From positions 124,001-188,000 of the forward strand of contig JBBPIJ010000004.1 of NCBI GenBank assembly GCA_038040395.1: a stretch of DNA of 64,000 nt. Reading direction: 5' to 3'. This document shows positions 54,098-62,264 of this stretch, one piece after another. Made by a program: the position numbers and the translations under genes. The DNA comes from VAXT01 sp038040395 (lineage in GTDB: Bacteria > Actinomycetota > Thermoleophilia > Gaiellales > Gaiellaceae). The notes below the pieces were generated by a model. The model made no database searches and was not told the origin of the DNA. It worked only from the letters and a program-made list of their open reading frames with translations. Each line of letters begins with the position of its first letter. The first letter of the stretch is position 1.

Positions 54098-54747
54098 TCC
54101 TGGAAGCCTTCCTTGCCGACAAGCGGCACGAACCGGCACGGGACCGAGCGGGCGACCGCCGGGCCCTCCGGACTGCGGACGATGAGCTCCAGGCGCTGCC
54201 CCCGGCGACCGCCGATCGGCACCGCAAGCCGGCCACGAGGCTCGAGCTGCTCGTAGAGGCGCTCCGGGAGGGCGGGCGCGGCAGCCGCGACCGCGATCGC
54301 GTCGAACGGCGCGTGCTCCGGCAAGCCGACCGATCCGTCTCCGACGTGGGCCTGGACGCGCTCGTACCCCGCGGCCGCGAGGTTCTCCCGAGCCTGCTCT
54401 GCCAGCTCCGGGATCCGCTCGATCGTGTGCACCTCTGCGGCTAGCTCCGCCAGCACCGCAGCCTGGTAGCCGGAGCCGGTTCCCACGTCGAGCACACGCT
54501 CGCGGCCGGTGAGCCCGAGGACCTCGCAGATCCGGGCGACCATGTACGGCTGCGAGATCGTCTGGTCGTGGCCGATCGGGAGCGCAGCATCGGCGTATGC
54601 CTTCGGCCGCGCATCCTCTGGGACGAAGAGCTCCCGCGGCACGCGCTCCATGGCGGCCAACACTTGCTCGTCGACGATGTCCCGGCCTCGCAGCTGGTCC
54701 TCGACCATGCGAGCCCGCTCTGCTGAGAGGTCCTGCTCAGCCGGCAC
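54094..54747 (-). CDS. pcm: Protein-L-isoaspartate O-methyltransferase
   Basis: A 217-residue Pcm that starts repair of isoaspartyl damage. It shows IGHDQTISQPYMVA (substrate side), the SAM motif VLDVGTGSGYQAAVLA and GDGSVGLPEHAPFDAI. The GTG start overlaps the upstream phosphodiesterase gene by 11 bases. Confidence 0.95.
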   Translation of the reverse strand: MPAEQDLSAERARMVEDQLRGRDIVDEQVLAAMERVPRELFVPEDARPKAYADAALPIGHDQTISQPYMVARICEVLGLTGRERVLDVGTGSGYQAAVLAELAAEVHTIERIPELAEQARENLAAAGYERVQAHVGDGSVGLPEHAPFDAIAVAAAAPALPERLYEQLEPRGRLAVPIGGRRGQRLELIVRSPEGPAVARSVPCRFVPLVGKEGFQE

Positions 54748-56098
54748 GGCTGACCGCTCGGCTCACGCCGAAATGGTCGAGCAGCAGCGGCGCGACGTCG
54801 ACGATCCGCGCCGGCGTCGCTCTCAGGCCGACCGTGAGCATCGGCACCTCCGAGTCGCCGAGCTCGAGCGAGCCGTGACTGCCCCCGCCGACGTGGTCCC
54901 GGCCGCCGAGGTCGGCGAACTCGACGCCGAAGGCAGCCGAGACGATCAGGTCGCCCGCGTTCGGGTTAGCAAGCGCTGCCCAGGCCCGTTCGAGCGAGTT
55001 CGGCTGCCCGAGGACATCGGTCGCCCCGCTCGTGACCCACCCGCCGTCACCGGGGGCGAACCGCACCTCCTCTCCCTCGCGCCGGGCAACGGCTTTTCCG
55101 TCCTCGCGGTAGAGAACCACGTGTTGGCTCCCGTGTAGCCGGTCCGCAAGCTCTCCGGCCGCGGCGGTGCACCCGGGGAGTCGATAGACCATCCCCGCGC
55201 GGTTCGAGGCGGTCACGGCAAGCTCGGAGCGGCGGCCGTTCCCCGGATTGAAGAGCGCAAAGTCGGAGAACGCGTCCTCCAGGCGAGCCGAGCGCTCGAC
55301 GCGCGTCTGCCCGTGGTCCGAGCAGAGGCAGACGGCGTAGCGCTCGAGGAACTCGTCCGGCCCACCGGCCGCCTCGAGCAGCGAGCCGATCGCGCCGTCG
55401 GCCCGGACGAGCGCGGCGTGGGCCGCCTCGGGGCCGCCGGCGTGTGACGCGAAGTCGTAGTCCGGAAGGTAGAAAACGAGGAAGTCGAAGCCGTCCCGCG
55501 TCACGAGCCAGCGGCCGACGACGCCTGCGTACTCGTCGACCGACCCCCGGGCACGAGTGCGGATCGCGAGCGGCGAACCTGTGACGTCCGACTCGAAGAG
55601 GTTGTAGTAGAAGAACCGGCTCGGTCCGAACGCGGGGCGAACGAGGCCGGGCACGGTCGACTCGTGGCGAACCGGTCCGCGGTAACAGACCATGTTGACC
55701 GCGGCCGTCACGAGGCCGGCGCCCTCGAGCGACTCGAAGACGGTCGATGCGTCGCGCGAGAGGTGCTCCTCGTTCATGTTGAAGACGGCGTCGCGAATCG
55801 CCCGGGTGGTCCCCGCAGCGCGAATGGCTCCGAAGGACGAGCCGTACTCGACGAGCCGCGCCTCCTCGCGGTGGTACCAGACGAGGTGCGGAATGCCGTG
55901 CACGTCGGGATGAGCGCCGGTCGCGAGCGACGAGAGGCACACCGGCGTTAGCGACGGGAACGTCGTCACCGCCCGCCGGTACTCACCGTGCTCCATGAGG
56001 AAGCGGAGCGCCGGAACATCGTTCGTCTCGACCGCCCCTTCGAGCATCGCCGGCGTAAGGCCGTCGATGACGATCAGGACGAGCTTCTTCGACTCCAT
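54737..56098 (-). CDS. Type I phosphodiesterase/nucleotide pyrophosphatase family protein
   Basis: A 453-residue enzyme of the alkaline-phosphatase superfamily. The metal Asp is in VLIVIDGLTPAML, the nucleophile Thr in VTTFPSLTPVCLSSLATG, and later ligands in LPDYDFASHAGG and LCSDHGQTRV. No signal peptide is visible, so it may act in the cytoplasm on nucleotide-like or phospholipid head groups. ATG 56098 shares a base with the stop of the membrane gene before it (TGATG). Confidence 0.85.
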   Translation of the reverse strand: MESKKLVLIVIDGLTPAMLEGAVETNDVPALRFLMEHGEYRRAVTTFPSLTPVCLSSLATGAHPDVHGIPHLVWYHREEARLVEYGSSFGAIRAAGTTRAIRDAVFNMNEEHLSRDASTVFESLEGAGLVTAAVNMVCYRGPVRHESTVPGLVRPAFGPSRFFYYNLFESDVTGSPLAIRTRARGSVDEYAGVVGRWLVTRDGFDFLVFYLPDYDFASHAGGPEAAHAALVRADGAIGSLLEAAGGPDEFLERYAVCLCSDHGQTRVERSARLEDAFSDFALFNPGNGRRSELAVTASNRAGMVYRLPGCTAAAGELADRLHGSQHVVLYREDGKAVARREGEEVRFAPGDGGWVTSGATDVLGQPNSLERAWAALANPNAGDLIVSAAFGVEFADLGGRDHVGGGSHGSLELGDSEVPMLTVGLRATPARIVDVAPLLLDHFGVSRAVSRAG

Positions 56099-56514
56099 CA
56101 GTCGCGCGCGAGCGTGCGGAGCCCCGCGTAGCGCTTGCCTGCGCGGCGCCGGAGGCGCACTCCGAGTGCAGGCAGGACCATAGCTTCGACATATCCGACC
56201 CCGGGGACGAACGCGAGCGCCGCCACGAGCGCTGCTCCGACCAACACGAGGAGGCCTGTCGCAGCCCGCGTCCCGCCCCGCCCGAGCGCGCCGCCGACGA
56301 GCTGGAGCGCTCCGGCCGCGCCCAGGATCCCGCCGACCCCGCCGCCGGCAGCCTCCTCTGCATCGCCGAAGGCGATCCCCAGGGCGATTGCGACCCCAGC
56401 AGCGAGGAAGGGAGCAAGCAGGCCCCAACGACGTCCGGCGAGACCGGCAGCGGCTGCGATTCCAAGAGCGACGCCGAGGCCCGCGAAGACACCGATCCAG
56501 TACCAGCTCGACAT
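56098..56514 (-). CDS. Ala/Gly-rich membrane protein, unknown function
   Basis: A 138-residue protein with about four hydrophobic helices, small residues dominating, and a basic C-terminal end (RLRRRAGKRYAGLRTLARD). No family recognised. ATG 56514 has TACACT seven bases upstream; GTG 56517 is an alternative. It is the first gene of the unit leading to the phosphodiesterase, Pcm and acylphosphatase. Confidence 0.6.
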   Translation of the reverse strand: MSSWYWIGVFAGLGVALGIAAAAGLAGRRWGLLAPFLAAGVAIALGIAFGDAEEAAGGGVGGILGAAGALQLVGGALGRGGTRAATGLLVLVGAALVAALAFVPGVGYVEAMVLPALGVRLRRRAGKRYAGLRTLARD

Positions 56515-56521
56515 CACGGCC

Positions 56522-56527
56522 AGTGTA
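56522..56527 (-). promoter_or_regulatory. Probable -10 element (TACACT) for the membrane/phosphodiesterase unit
   Basis: TACACT on the minus strand, 7 bases before ATG 56514. Confidence 0.45.
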
Positions 56528-56573
56528 GTTGGAGGGCGTTTCGCAGCCTCCCGTCCGGGGAAGAGATCGGTTG

Positions 56574-56906
56574 ATGAACGGCCGTTCCGGGGGGTCCGGC
56601 CGTGATCGCCGGAGCCTCCTCCTCTTCTTCTGTGCCCTTCGCTCAGGCCCCGCCCGGCGAATGGACAGCCTGCTCGCTCAACTCGCGCGCAGGGAGCGGC
56701 ACCGGCTCAAAGTCGCGCGCGTCGACGTCGAAGAACAGCCCGAGCTCGCGAAGCGCTTCAAGGTGCGTAAAGTCCCAACCCTCGTGCTGGTCCAAGGGAA
56801 GCGCGCAGTCGCGAGGCTCGAGGGTCGAGCAAACGCCGCCGAGATCGACGAGCTCGTGGAAGCGCACTTCGGAGGCGTGGAATCCAGCTCGCGGAAAAGC
56901 TCGTAG
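56574..56906 (+). CDS. Thioredoxin-fold protein lacking the CxxC motif
   Basis: A 110-residue protein. From residue 14 on it follows thioredoxin closely: strand LLLFF, helix start, VARVDVEEQPELAKRFKVRKVPTLVLV with the cis-Pro, and a final helix. At the redox site, where CGPC is expected, it has SGPA (24-27), so both cysteines are gone; a lone Cys20 lies just before. It cannot be a normal disulfide reductase and may be a binding or chaperone-like variant. The start is chosen at ATG 56574. Confidence 0.75.
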   Translation: MNGRSGGSGRDRRSLLLFFCALRSGPARRMDSLLAQLARRERHRLKVARVDVEEQPELAKRFKVRKVPTLVLVQGKRAVARLEGRANAAEIDELVEAHFGGVESSSRKSS

Positions 56907-56938
56907 AACAGAACGCAACCGACGGGGGAGGTAGAAGC

Positions 56939-57511
56939 ATGCGCAAGCTCGCAGCTCTGATTTCCATCGTGGCCGCCGTGGGCCTGACGATCGTGGCCGC
57001 CGCGGCACTTGCCGGCCGAGGCAACGGCAATCACGGAAACAACTTCCGTGCGAACCTGAACGGCTACAACGAGGTGGTCGGTGGGCCGGGCGCCTCGACG
57101 GGATCCGTGTCGACGACCGGCCACGGCCGGATGACGTTGCGGATCTTCGACGATCACATCCACTACACGCTCGACTACGCCGATCTGTCAGGCGGAGCGA
57201 CCTGTTGCTCGCACATTCATTTCGCGCAGCAGCATGTGAGCGGAGGAGTGAGCGCGTTCCTCTGCGGCGGCGGCGGCAAGCCAGCTTGCACGCCGACGAG
57301 CGGTCACTTCGAGGGCGACATCGTCGCAGCCGACGTGGTCGGGCCGACCGACCAGGGCATCGCGCCCGGCGAGTTCGGAGAGCTCGTCTCGGCGATTCGC
57401 GCAGGTGCGACCTACGCGAACGTGCACACGACGCCGAGCTATCCCGAGGGTGAGATCCGCGGCCAGATCGTCCGCGGAAACGGGCATGGAAAGGGCCGGC
57501 AGGGAAGGTAG
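56939..57511 (+). CDS. Secreted CHRD-domain protein
   Basis: A 190-residue exported protein with a signal peptide (1-26). One CHRD domain follows (NLNGYNEVVGGPG, then CSHIHFAQQ and YANVHTTPSYPEGEIRGQI), a domain found in animal chordin and many bacterial exported proteins. CC at about 83-84 and two later Cys (LCGGGGKPAC) may form disulfides. GGGGGAGG is a strong ribosome site. A UUCG-type terminator follows. Confidence 0.88.
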   Translation: MRKLAALISIVAAVGLTIVAAAALAGRGNGNHGNNFRANLNGYNEVVGGPGASTGSVSTTGHGRMTLRIFDDHIHYTLDYADLSGGATCCSHIHFAQQHVSGGVSAFLCGGGGKPACTPTSGHFEGDIVAADVVGPTDQGIAPGEFGELVSAIRAGATYANVHTTPSYPEGEIRGQIVRGNGHGKGRQGR

Positions 57512-57529
57512 CGAGAACACCGCGCTTTC

Positions 57530-57565
57530 CGCGAGGGGCCCGGTTCGCCGGGCTCTTCGCGTTTT
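57530..57565 (+). terminator. Intrinsic terminator with TTCG tetraloop
   Basis: Fourteen-base arms (57530-57543 / 57548-57561, two G-T pairs) closed by TTCG and followed by TTTT. It ends the CHRD gene just before the convergent E2 gene stop. The clearest intrinsic terminator in the window. Confidence 0.9.
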
Positions 57566-58659
57566 CAGGCCCGGGCTTCTTCGAGCCGCCTGATCACGGC
57601 CAGCCCGAACTCTGCGGCGCGGGCGCCGTCGACGACGCGATGGTCGAACGTGAGCGCCACGTACCCGACGGGCGCGACTGCCAGACCTCCCTCGCGCACG
57701 ACTGGCCGCGGCGCGATCCTCCCGATGCTCAGGATCGCCACCTCGGGGTAGTTGACGATCGGCGTCTGGAAGAGGCCGGCGACCTTGCCGGCGCTCGTGA
57801 CAGTGAAGGTGGAGCCGCGCAGCTCCTCGGGCTTGAGCGTGCCGGCGCGCGCGCCTTCGGCCAGACGGGCGACCTCCGTCGCGAGCTCGTCGATCGAGGC
57901 CGTGTCGCAGCCGCGCACGACGGGGACGACGAGCCCCTCGTCCGTCTGGACGGCGACGCCGAGGTCGTAGCGTTCGAGGTAGAGGATCTCGTCGCCCTCG
58001 AGGCGCGCATTCAGCTCCGGGAACTCCTTCAGGGTCTCCGCGCATGCCTTCAGCACCGTCGGCAGCAAGAGCTTGAGGTCGAAGGAGCCGAAGTCGCATT
58101 CCTCGACCCACGTGACCGCAGGCACCTCCCGGTGAGCGCGCGACATGTGCTCCGCAATCAGCCGCCGAACCCCCCGCAGCGGCTCGCGGCGTCCCTCCGA
58201 GCCAGGTCCAGGGGACTGTCCCTCGGACGTGGCCACGGCACGCACGTCTGAATCGGTCACGCGTCCTTGAGGACCTGTCCCTTCAATAGAAGCAAGGTCG
58301 ACGCCAAACTCCTGGGCAAGCCGTCGCACGAGCGGCGTCGCCCGGACACGACCCGAAGAGACAGGTCCGGGGGCCTGTCCCCGGGGCATGGGCGAAGAGG
58401 CTTCGGGCTGTGGAGAACTAGCGCCGTCGCCGATCACGACGAGGATCGTGCCGACCGGGACGACCTTCCCTTCCTCGACGAGGATGCTCGCGACCTTCCC
58501 CGCCGCCGGCGACGGGATCTCGACCGTCGTCTTGTCCGTCTGGATCTCGACGAGCGGCTGGTCTTCGGCGATCTCGTCCCCCTCGGAGACGAGCCAGCGG
58601 GCGACCTCGCCTTCGGTCAGGCCCTCGCCGAGGTCGGGCAGCTTGAACTCGTAGGCCAC
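57565..58659 (-). CDS. 2-oxoacid dehydrogenase E2 (dihydrolipoamide acyltransferase)
   Basis: A 364-residue E2. The lipoyl domain (1-75) has its lysine in IQTDKTTVE. A peripheral subunit-binding domain follows (about 105-140, GTGPQGRVTDSDV), then the acyltransferase core (about 160-364) with the active site FDHRVVDGA. The core is short. Both linkers contain the same inserted peptide pattern (RGQAPGPV and EGQSPGPG), encoded by two copies of a 23-base element. It serves the E1 proteins at 60122-62220; pyruvate or branched-chain acids are possible. Confidence 0.92.
   Translation of the reverse strand: MAYEFKLPDLGEGLTEGEVARWLVSEGDEIAEDQPLVEIQTDKTTVEIPSPAAGKVASILVEEGKVVPVGTILVVIGDGASSPQPEASSPMPRGQAPGPVSSGRVRATPLVRRLAQEFGVDLASIEGTGPQGRVTDSDVRAVATSEGQSPGPGSEGRREPLRGVRRLIAEHMSRAHREVPAVTWVEECDFGSFDLKLLLPTVLKACAETLKEFPELNARLEGDEILYLERYDLGVAVQTDEGLVVPVVRGCDTASIDELATEVARLAEGARAGTLKPEELRGSTFTVTSAGKVAGLFQTPIVNYPEVAILSIGRIAPRPVVREGGLAVAPVGYVALTFDHRVVDGARAAEFGLAVIRRLEEARA
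58203..58225. repeat. 23-base element in E2 second linker, copy 1
   Basis: On the minus strand it begins CGAGGGACAGTCCCC and matches the copy at 58362 at 19 of 23 positions. It holds GGGAC-T-GTCCC, a 5-1-5 palindrome like the one in the hemL repeats. Confidence 0.75.
58362..58384. repeat. 23-base element in E2 first linker, copy 2
   Basis: On the minus strand it begins CCGGGGACAGGCCCC. It overlaps a hairpin (GACAGG 58360-58365 / CCTGTC 58374-58379) and is read in the same frame as copy 1. Confidence 0.75.
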
Positions 58660-58667
58660 GGCGGCGG

Positions 58668-58673
58668 AATCTA
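58668..58673 (-). promoter_or_regulatory. Probable -10 element (TAGATT) for E2
   Basis: TAGATT on the minus strand, 8 bases before GTG 58659; could give E2 its own leaderless start. Confidence 0.4.
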
Positions 58674-58788
58674 CCGGGGGGCTGGGTGGGACGTCGCTCG
58701 TTGTCGGGGCGTGATGCTCGTTCCGAGGCCGCGGACGCAGGGAGCCCCGGTAGTCACTATCGGGGAGGACCCGGCATCGGGGCGCCGA

Positions 58789-58806
58789 GGCGTCGCTTGC
58801 GACGCC
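58789..58806. terminator. Hairpin GGCGTCGC-TT-GCGACGCC between HIRAN gene and E2
   Basis: Eight-base perfect arms with a 2-base loop in the 204-base gap (58660-58863) after the HIRAN gene. No T-tract. The gap also contains GGCGGC (58821) ... GCCGCC (58839). Possibly a Rho-type end or mRNA processing site; nothing else is seen there. Confidence 0.4.
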
Positions 58807-58863
58807 GATTCAGAGGCCCTGGCGGCTTTGCCGGCAGGGCCGCCTTCAGCGCGGCCGGACGAC

Positions 58864-59271
58864 TCAGCCGATGTCCCGCCTAGCCCCCCGGGGTCGGCCG
58901 ACCCAGGCGTCGGGCGGGACGATGAGGACGCGGAGGCCGCCCTCGGAGCGCCAGATCGAGATCGCCTGCTCGTCCCCGCTGATCTCTGGCGCGGTGTCGC
59001 GCGGCACGTAGCCGAGCTGCAACGTTCGCTCCTCGTTCCAGACACCGACGGCGTTCGGGTCGTGCTCGTTGTCGGGCTCGGGGACGAGGGCGAGCGGTCG
59101 TCCCGGTTCGAAGGACGGATCGCCGAGCGACTCGATCCGAAACGAGACGCCGGCCACATGAACGACGATGACGCGCGGGTCCTCCCAGCGAACGACCTCG
59201 CCGGTCGCCGCGTCACGGAGCCGGTAGCCGCCCCCGAAGCGCTCGAGCAGCAGGCGAAGACGCTCGGTCAC
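58864..59271 (-). CDS. Stand-alone HIRAN-domain protein
   Basis: A 135-residue protein built around a HIRAN domain (LVPEPDNEHDPNAVGVW, then LGYVPRDTA), a small beta-barrel that binds 3' DNA ends in HLTF/Rad5. Bacterial stand-alone forms are poorly characterised. It sits between an amidase and E2 in the oxoacid dehydrogenase operon, with a GTGA overlap with the amidase. A link to dehydrogenase function is not evident. Confidence 0.8.
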   Translation of the reverse strand: MTERLRLLLERFGGGYRLRDAATGEVVRWEDPRVIVVHVAGVSFRIESLGDPSFEPGRPLALVPEPDNEHDPNAVGVWNEERTLQLGYVPRDTAPEISGDEQAISIWRSEGGLRVLIVPPDAWVGRPRGARRDIG

Positions 59272-60125
59272 CGGAACGCGTTATCGCGCAGCTCGGCGTG
59301 GACGCCGAGGGCCTCGTTCACGACCTGCGTGATGTGCAGGTCGACGCCGACGCTCGCCAGCACGCGTGCGTCGCCGCCGGTGACTCCGAGCTCCCGCGCC
59401 ATCAGCGCGAGCATGCCTTTGACCGCGATCGAAGCCGCGCGGCCAAGGTGCTCGTCGAAGCCGAACGTCAGCCAGGCGCCGCCGATCCGCGCGATCGGCC
59501 ACTCGAGCACCAGGTCGTCGCGGAGGTCGAGGGTCAGCTGCGCCCGCGCCGGAGTTTCGATCGCCGTGCCCGAGATCTCGCCATCGCCTTGCGCGGCGTG
59601 CCCGTCGCCCGCCGAGAACAGCGCGCCCTCGACCGGTACCGGGAGGTACAGCATCGTTCCGGCGACGAGCTCCTTGCAGTCGATGTTCCCGCCCCAGCGG
59701 CGCGGCGGAATGGTCGAGTGGACCCCCGGCTCCGGTGGCGGCATTCCCATCACGCCGAGGAACGGCGCGAGATCGAGCTCCCGTCCGAGCGCCCGCCCGA
59801 CACCCTCGGCGAGGGCCCAGTGAACTGCGTGACCCTCACCACCTTCGGTGAATCCCCAATCCCCGGCCTGGACTTCGTCGATGCAAACGGCAAGCGTTTG
59901 GCCGGGCCTCGCCCCGCGTACCGCGATCGGGCCGGCGAGCGCATGTCCGGTGTCCAGCTCGGGAGTCTTCGCAACGAACTTCTCCTCACGGGACAGCTCC
60001 CACGCAGAGTTCGGCACGGAGAGTCGAACCGAATCGCCCGGCTCGATCTCGAGCACGGGCTCGAGATCAGGTGAGAAGTAGCCGTGGAGCGTGCGCTGCT
60101 CGAGAGGCAGCTCGTGAAGTGTCAC
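59268..60125 (-). CDS. Acetamidase/formamidase family protein
   Basis: A 285-residue FmdA/AmdA-type amidase. Landmarks: GHALAGPIAVRGARPGQTL, the metal region GWGF-like WGFTEGGEGHA, GNIDCKELVAG and SAGDGHAAQGDGEISGTAIE. These enzymes release ammonia from small amides. Why it is translated together with E1-beta (GTGA overlap) is unclear; perhaps the operon handles amide-derived carbon. Confidence 0.9.
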   Translation of the reverse strand: MTLHELPLEQRTLHGYFSPDLEPVLEIEPGDSVRLSVPNSAWELSREEKFVAKTPELDTGHALAGPIAVRGARPGQTLAVCIDEVQAGDWGFTEGGEGHAVHWALAEGVGRALGRELDLAPFLGVMGMPPPEPGVHSTIPPRRWGGNIDCKELVAGTMLYLPVPVEGALFSAGDGHAAQGDGEISGTAIETPARAQLTLDLRDDLVLEWPIARIGGAWLTFGFDEHLGRAASIAVKGMLALMARELGVTGGDARVLASVGVDLHITQVVNEALGVHAELRDNAFR

Positions 60126-61099
60126 TCGTACTCGAGGAGCTTCTCGACGGCGTCCACGACCCGCGCCACCGAGGGCATGTACGCGTCCTCGATCTGCCAG
60201 TACGGGTACGGCACGTCGTAGCCGGTCACGCGGAGCACCGGCCCACGCAGGTCGAGCATCGCCTTCTCGGCGAGGATCGCCGCGAGCTCGGCGCCGTAGC
60301 CGGCCGTTCGCGGCGCCTCCTGGACGATCACAACGCGGCCCGTCTTTCCCGCGGCCGCGAGCAGCGCGTCCTCGTCCAGAGGCTTCAGCGTGCGGATGTC
60401 GAGGATCTCGACGCTCGCCCTGCCCTCGAGTGCATCGGCTGCTTGCTCCGCGAGCGGCACCATCGATCCGTAGGCGACGAGCGTCACGTCGTCGCCTTCC
60501 CGCACCGTCCGCGCCTTCCCGAGCGGGACGACGTGCTCGCCCTCCGGGACTTCGCCGCGCATCGTCCGGTAATGCAGCTTCGGCTCGAAGATGATCACCG
60601 GATCGGGATCGCGAATTGCGGCTGCTAGCAGGCCTTTTGCATCACTCGGAGTCGACGGGATCGCAACTTTCACTCCGGGCGTGTGCACGTAGTACGCCTC
60701 GGGCGAGTCGTCGTGCAGCTCGGGCGCGCGGACGCCGCCGCCATACGGCATCCGCACCGTGATCGGGAACTCCATCTTCCCGCCGGTGCGCCAGCGATAG
60801 CGGCCCACGTGTGTGATCAGCTGGTCGAGCGAGGGATAGCTGAACGCGTCGTACTGCATCTCGCAAACCGGCCGGAAACCGGCCATGCAGAGCCCGACGG
60901 CCGTGCCCATGATCCCGGCCTCGGCGAGCGGAGTGTCGACGCAGCGGTCGGCCCCGAACTTGTCGAGCAGGCCCGCCGTCGCCCGGAACACGCCTCCTGC
61001 GCGTCCCACGTCCTCGCCCATGACCATGACGTTCTCGTCACGCCCGAGCTCGACGTGGAAGCAATCGTTGATCGCCTCAACCAAGGTCAGCTCAGCCAT
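60122..61099 (-). CDS. 2-oxoacid dehydrogenase E1 component, beta subunit
   Basis: A 325-residue transketolase-like beta subunit (VMGEDVGRAGGVFRAT, TPLAEAGIMGTAVG, RMPYGGGVRAPELHDDSPEA). It pairs with the alpha subunit 47 bases upstream. The family covers pyruvate, acetoin and branched-chain types; the sequence does not decide. Confidence 0.93.
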   Translation of the reverse strand: MAELTLVEAINDCFHVELGRDENVMVMGEDVGRAGGVFRATAGLLDKFGADRCVDTPLAEAGIMGTAVGLCMAGFRPVCEMQYDAFSYPSLDQLITHVGRYRWRTGGKMEFPITVRMPYGGGVRAPELHDDSPEAYYVHTPGVKVAIPSTPSDAKGLLAAAIRDPDPVIIFEPKLHYRTMRGEVPEGEHVVPLGKARTVREGDDVTLVAYGSMVPLAEQAADALEGRASVEILDIRTLKPLDEDALLAAAGKTGRVVIVQEAPRTAGYGAELAAILAEKAMLDLRGPVLRVTGYDVPYPYWQIEDAYMPSVARVVDAVEKLLEYE

Positions 61100-61146
61100 G
61101 CCACACCCCACCACCCCAAGCAACCTTGCAACAGACTGCTGCTAAG

Positions 61147-62220
61147 TCAGTCATGGCCCTCGAGGACACGTCGGAGGTCCGTGAGGTCGGTCTCGAAGCT
61201 GGCGGGCGGATTGGCGAGCGCATGGTCGAAGAGAAGCGACGGGTCGGCCGGCGGCTCGGCCTCGGCGGCGCCGATCCCATCGCGCATGGCCTGCTCGGCC
61301 TCGGTCCGGATCGACTCGGCCATCTCGTCCGTGAGGATCCCGGCTCGGCGCAGATACCCCTCGTAGCGGCCGACGCATTCGTTCCTGCGCTCCTCCTCGA
61401 CACGCTCCAGGTCGATGTACGCCTTCGGGTCGTCCGCGGTCGCGTGCGGCGCGGCGCGGTAGCTCACGGCCTCGATGAAGGTCGGGCCCTCGCCGGCCCG
61501 CGCCCTGGCGACCGCCTCGCGCGTGGCCTCGTAGACGGCCAGGATGTCGAGCCCGTCCACGCGCAGCCCGGGCATCCCGTACCCGACCGCCTTGTCGGCG
61601 AGCGTCTCCGCGCGGGTCTGCGCCTCGACCGGGGTCGAGATCGCCCACCCGTTGTTGTTGCAGAAGAGGATGAGCGGGGCGCGCATGACGGCGGCGAAGT
61701 TCGCGCCCTCGTGAAACGCGCCTTCGGAGGTCGCGCCGTCGCCGAAATATGCGATCGCACAAGCTTTCTCACCGCGCAGGCGCTTGCCCCACGCGAGCCC
61801 GGCCGCGTGCGGGACATGCGTCCCGATCGGCACGCAGATCGAGGCGACGTTGTAGTCCGCCGGGTTCCACCAGCCGGATGGATGCCCGCGCCACCACGAG
61901 AGGATGGTCGCTGGATCCATCCCGCGGAGAAGGCCAATCGCCGACTCGCGGTAGCTGGGGAAGATCCAGTCCTCGTCCTCGAGCGCATGTACCGAGCCGG
62001 CCTGCATCGCCTCGTGGTTCCAGAAGATCGCGTAGGTGCCGATCCGGCCCTGGCTGTGGTAGACGACCGACCGCTCGTCGTAGGTGCGCAGCAGAACGAG
62101 GCTGCGGTAGAGCTCGACGAGGTCGTGGTCGGTAAGCCCCTCCACCTCGCCGTCTGGCGTCGCGCCGCCGTCGCCGATCACCCGCCGGAGGTCGCGCTCT
62201 GCAGGGAGAACTTGGGCCAT
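61147..62220 (-). CDS. 2-oxoacid dehydrogenase E1 component, alpha subunit
   Basis: A 357-residue thiamine-diphosphate enzyme half. The cofactor motif is GDGATSEGAFHEGANFAA ending LFCNNNGWAIS, with the phosphorylation-loop-like region SYRAAPHATADDP. Operon order is E1-alpha, E1-beta, amidase, HIRAN, E2; no lipoamide dehydrogenase is seen. ATG 62220 has GAGG 5 bases upstream and a TAGATT 10 bases upstream. Confidence 0.93.
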   Translation of the reverse strand: MAQVLPAERDLRRVIGDGGATPDGEVEGLTDHDLVELYRSLVLLRTYDERSVVYHSQGRIGTYAIFWNHEAMQAGSVHALEDEDWIFPSYRESAIGLLRGMDPATILSWWRGHPSGWWNPADYNVASICVPIGTHVPHAAGLAWGKRLRGEKACAIAYFGDGATSEGAFHEGANFAAVMRAPLILFCNNNGWAISTPVEAQTRAETLADKAVGYGMPGLRVDGLDILAVYEATREAVARARAGEGPTFIEAVSYRAAPHATADDPKAYIDLERVEEERRNECVGRYEGYLRRAGILTDEMAESIRTEAEQAMRDGIGAAEAEPPADPSLLFDHALANPPASFETDLTDLRRVLEGHD

Positions 62221-62264
62221 TACGGCCTCGAATCTACCTCAGTGGCGGCGCGGCGAGCAGCGAC

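Noticed and set aside
58261..58285. Third copy of the E2 linker element (GGACCTGTCCC)
   Set aside because: It encodes the conserved GTGPQGR motif of the subunit-binding domain, so the similarity is explained by codon choice.
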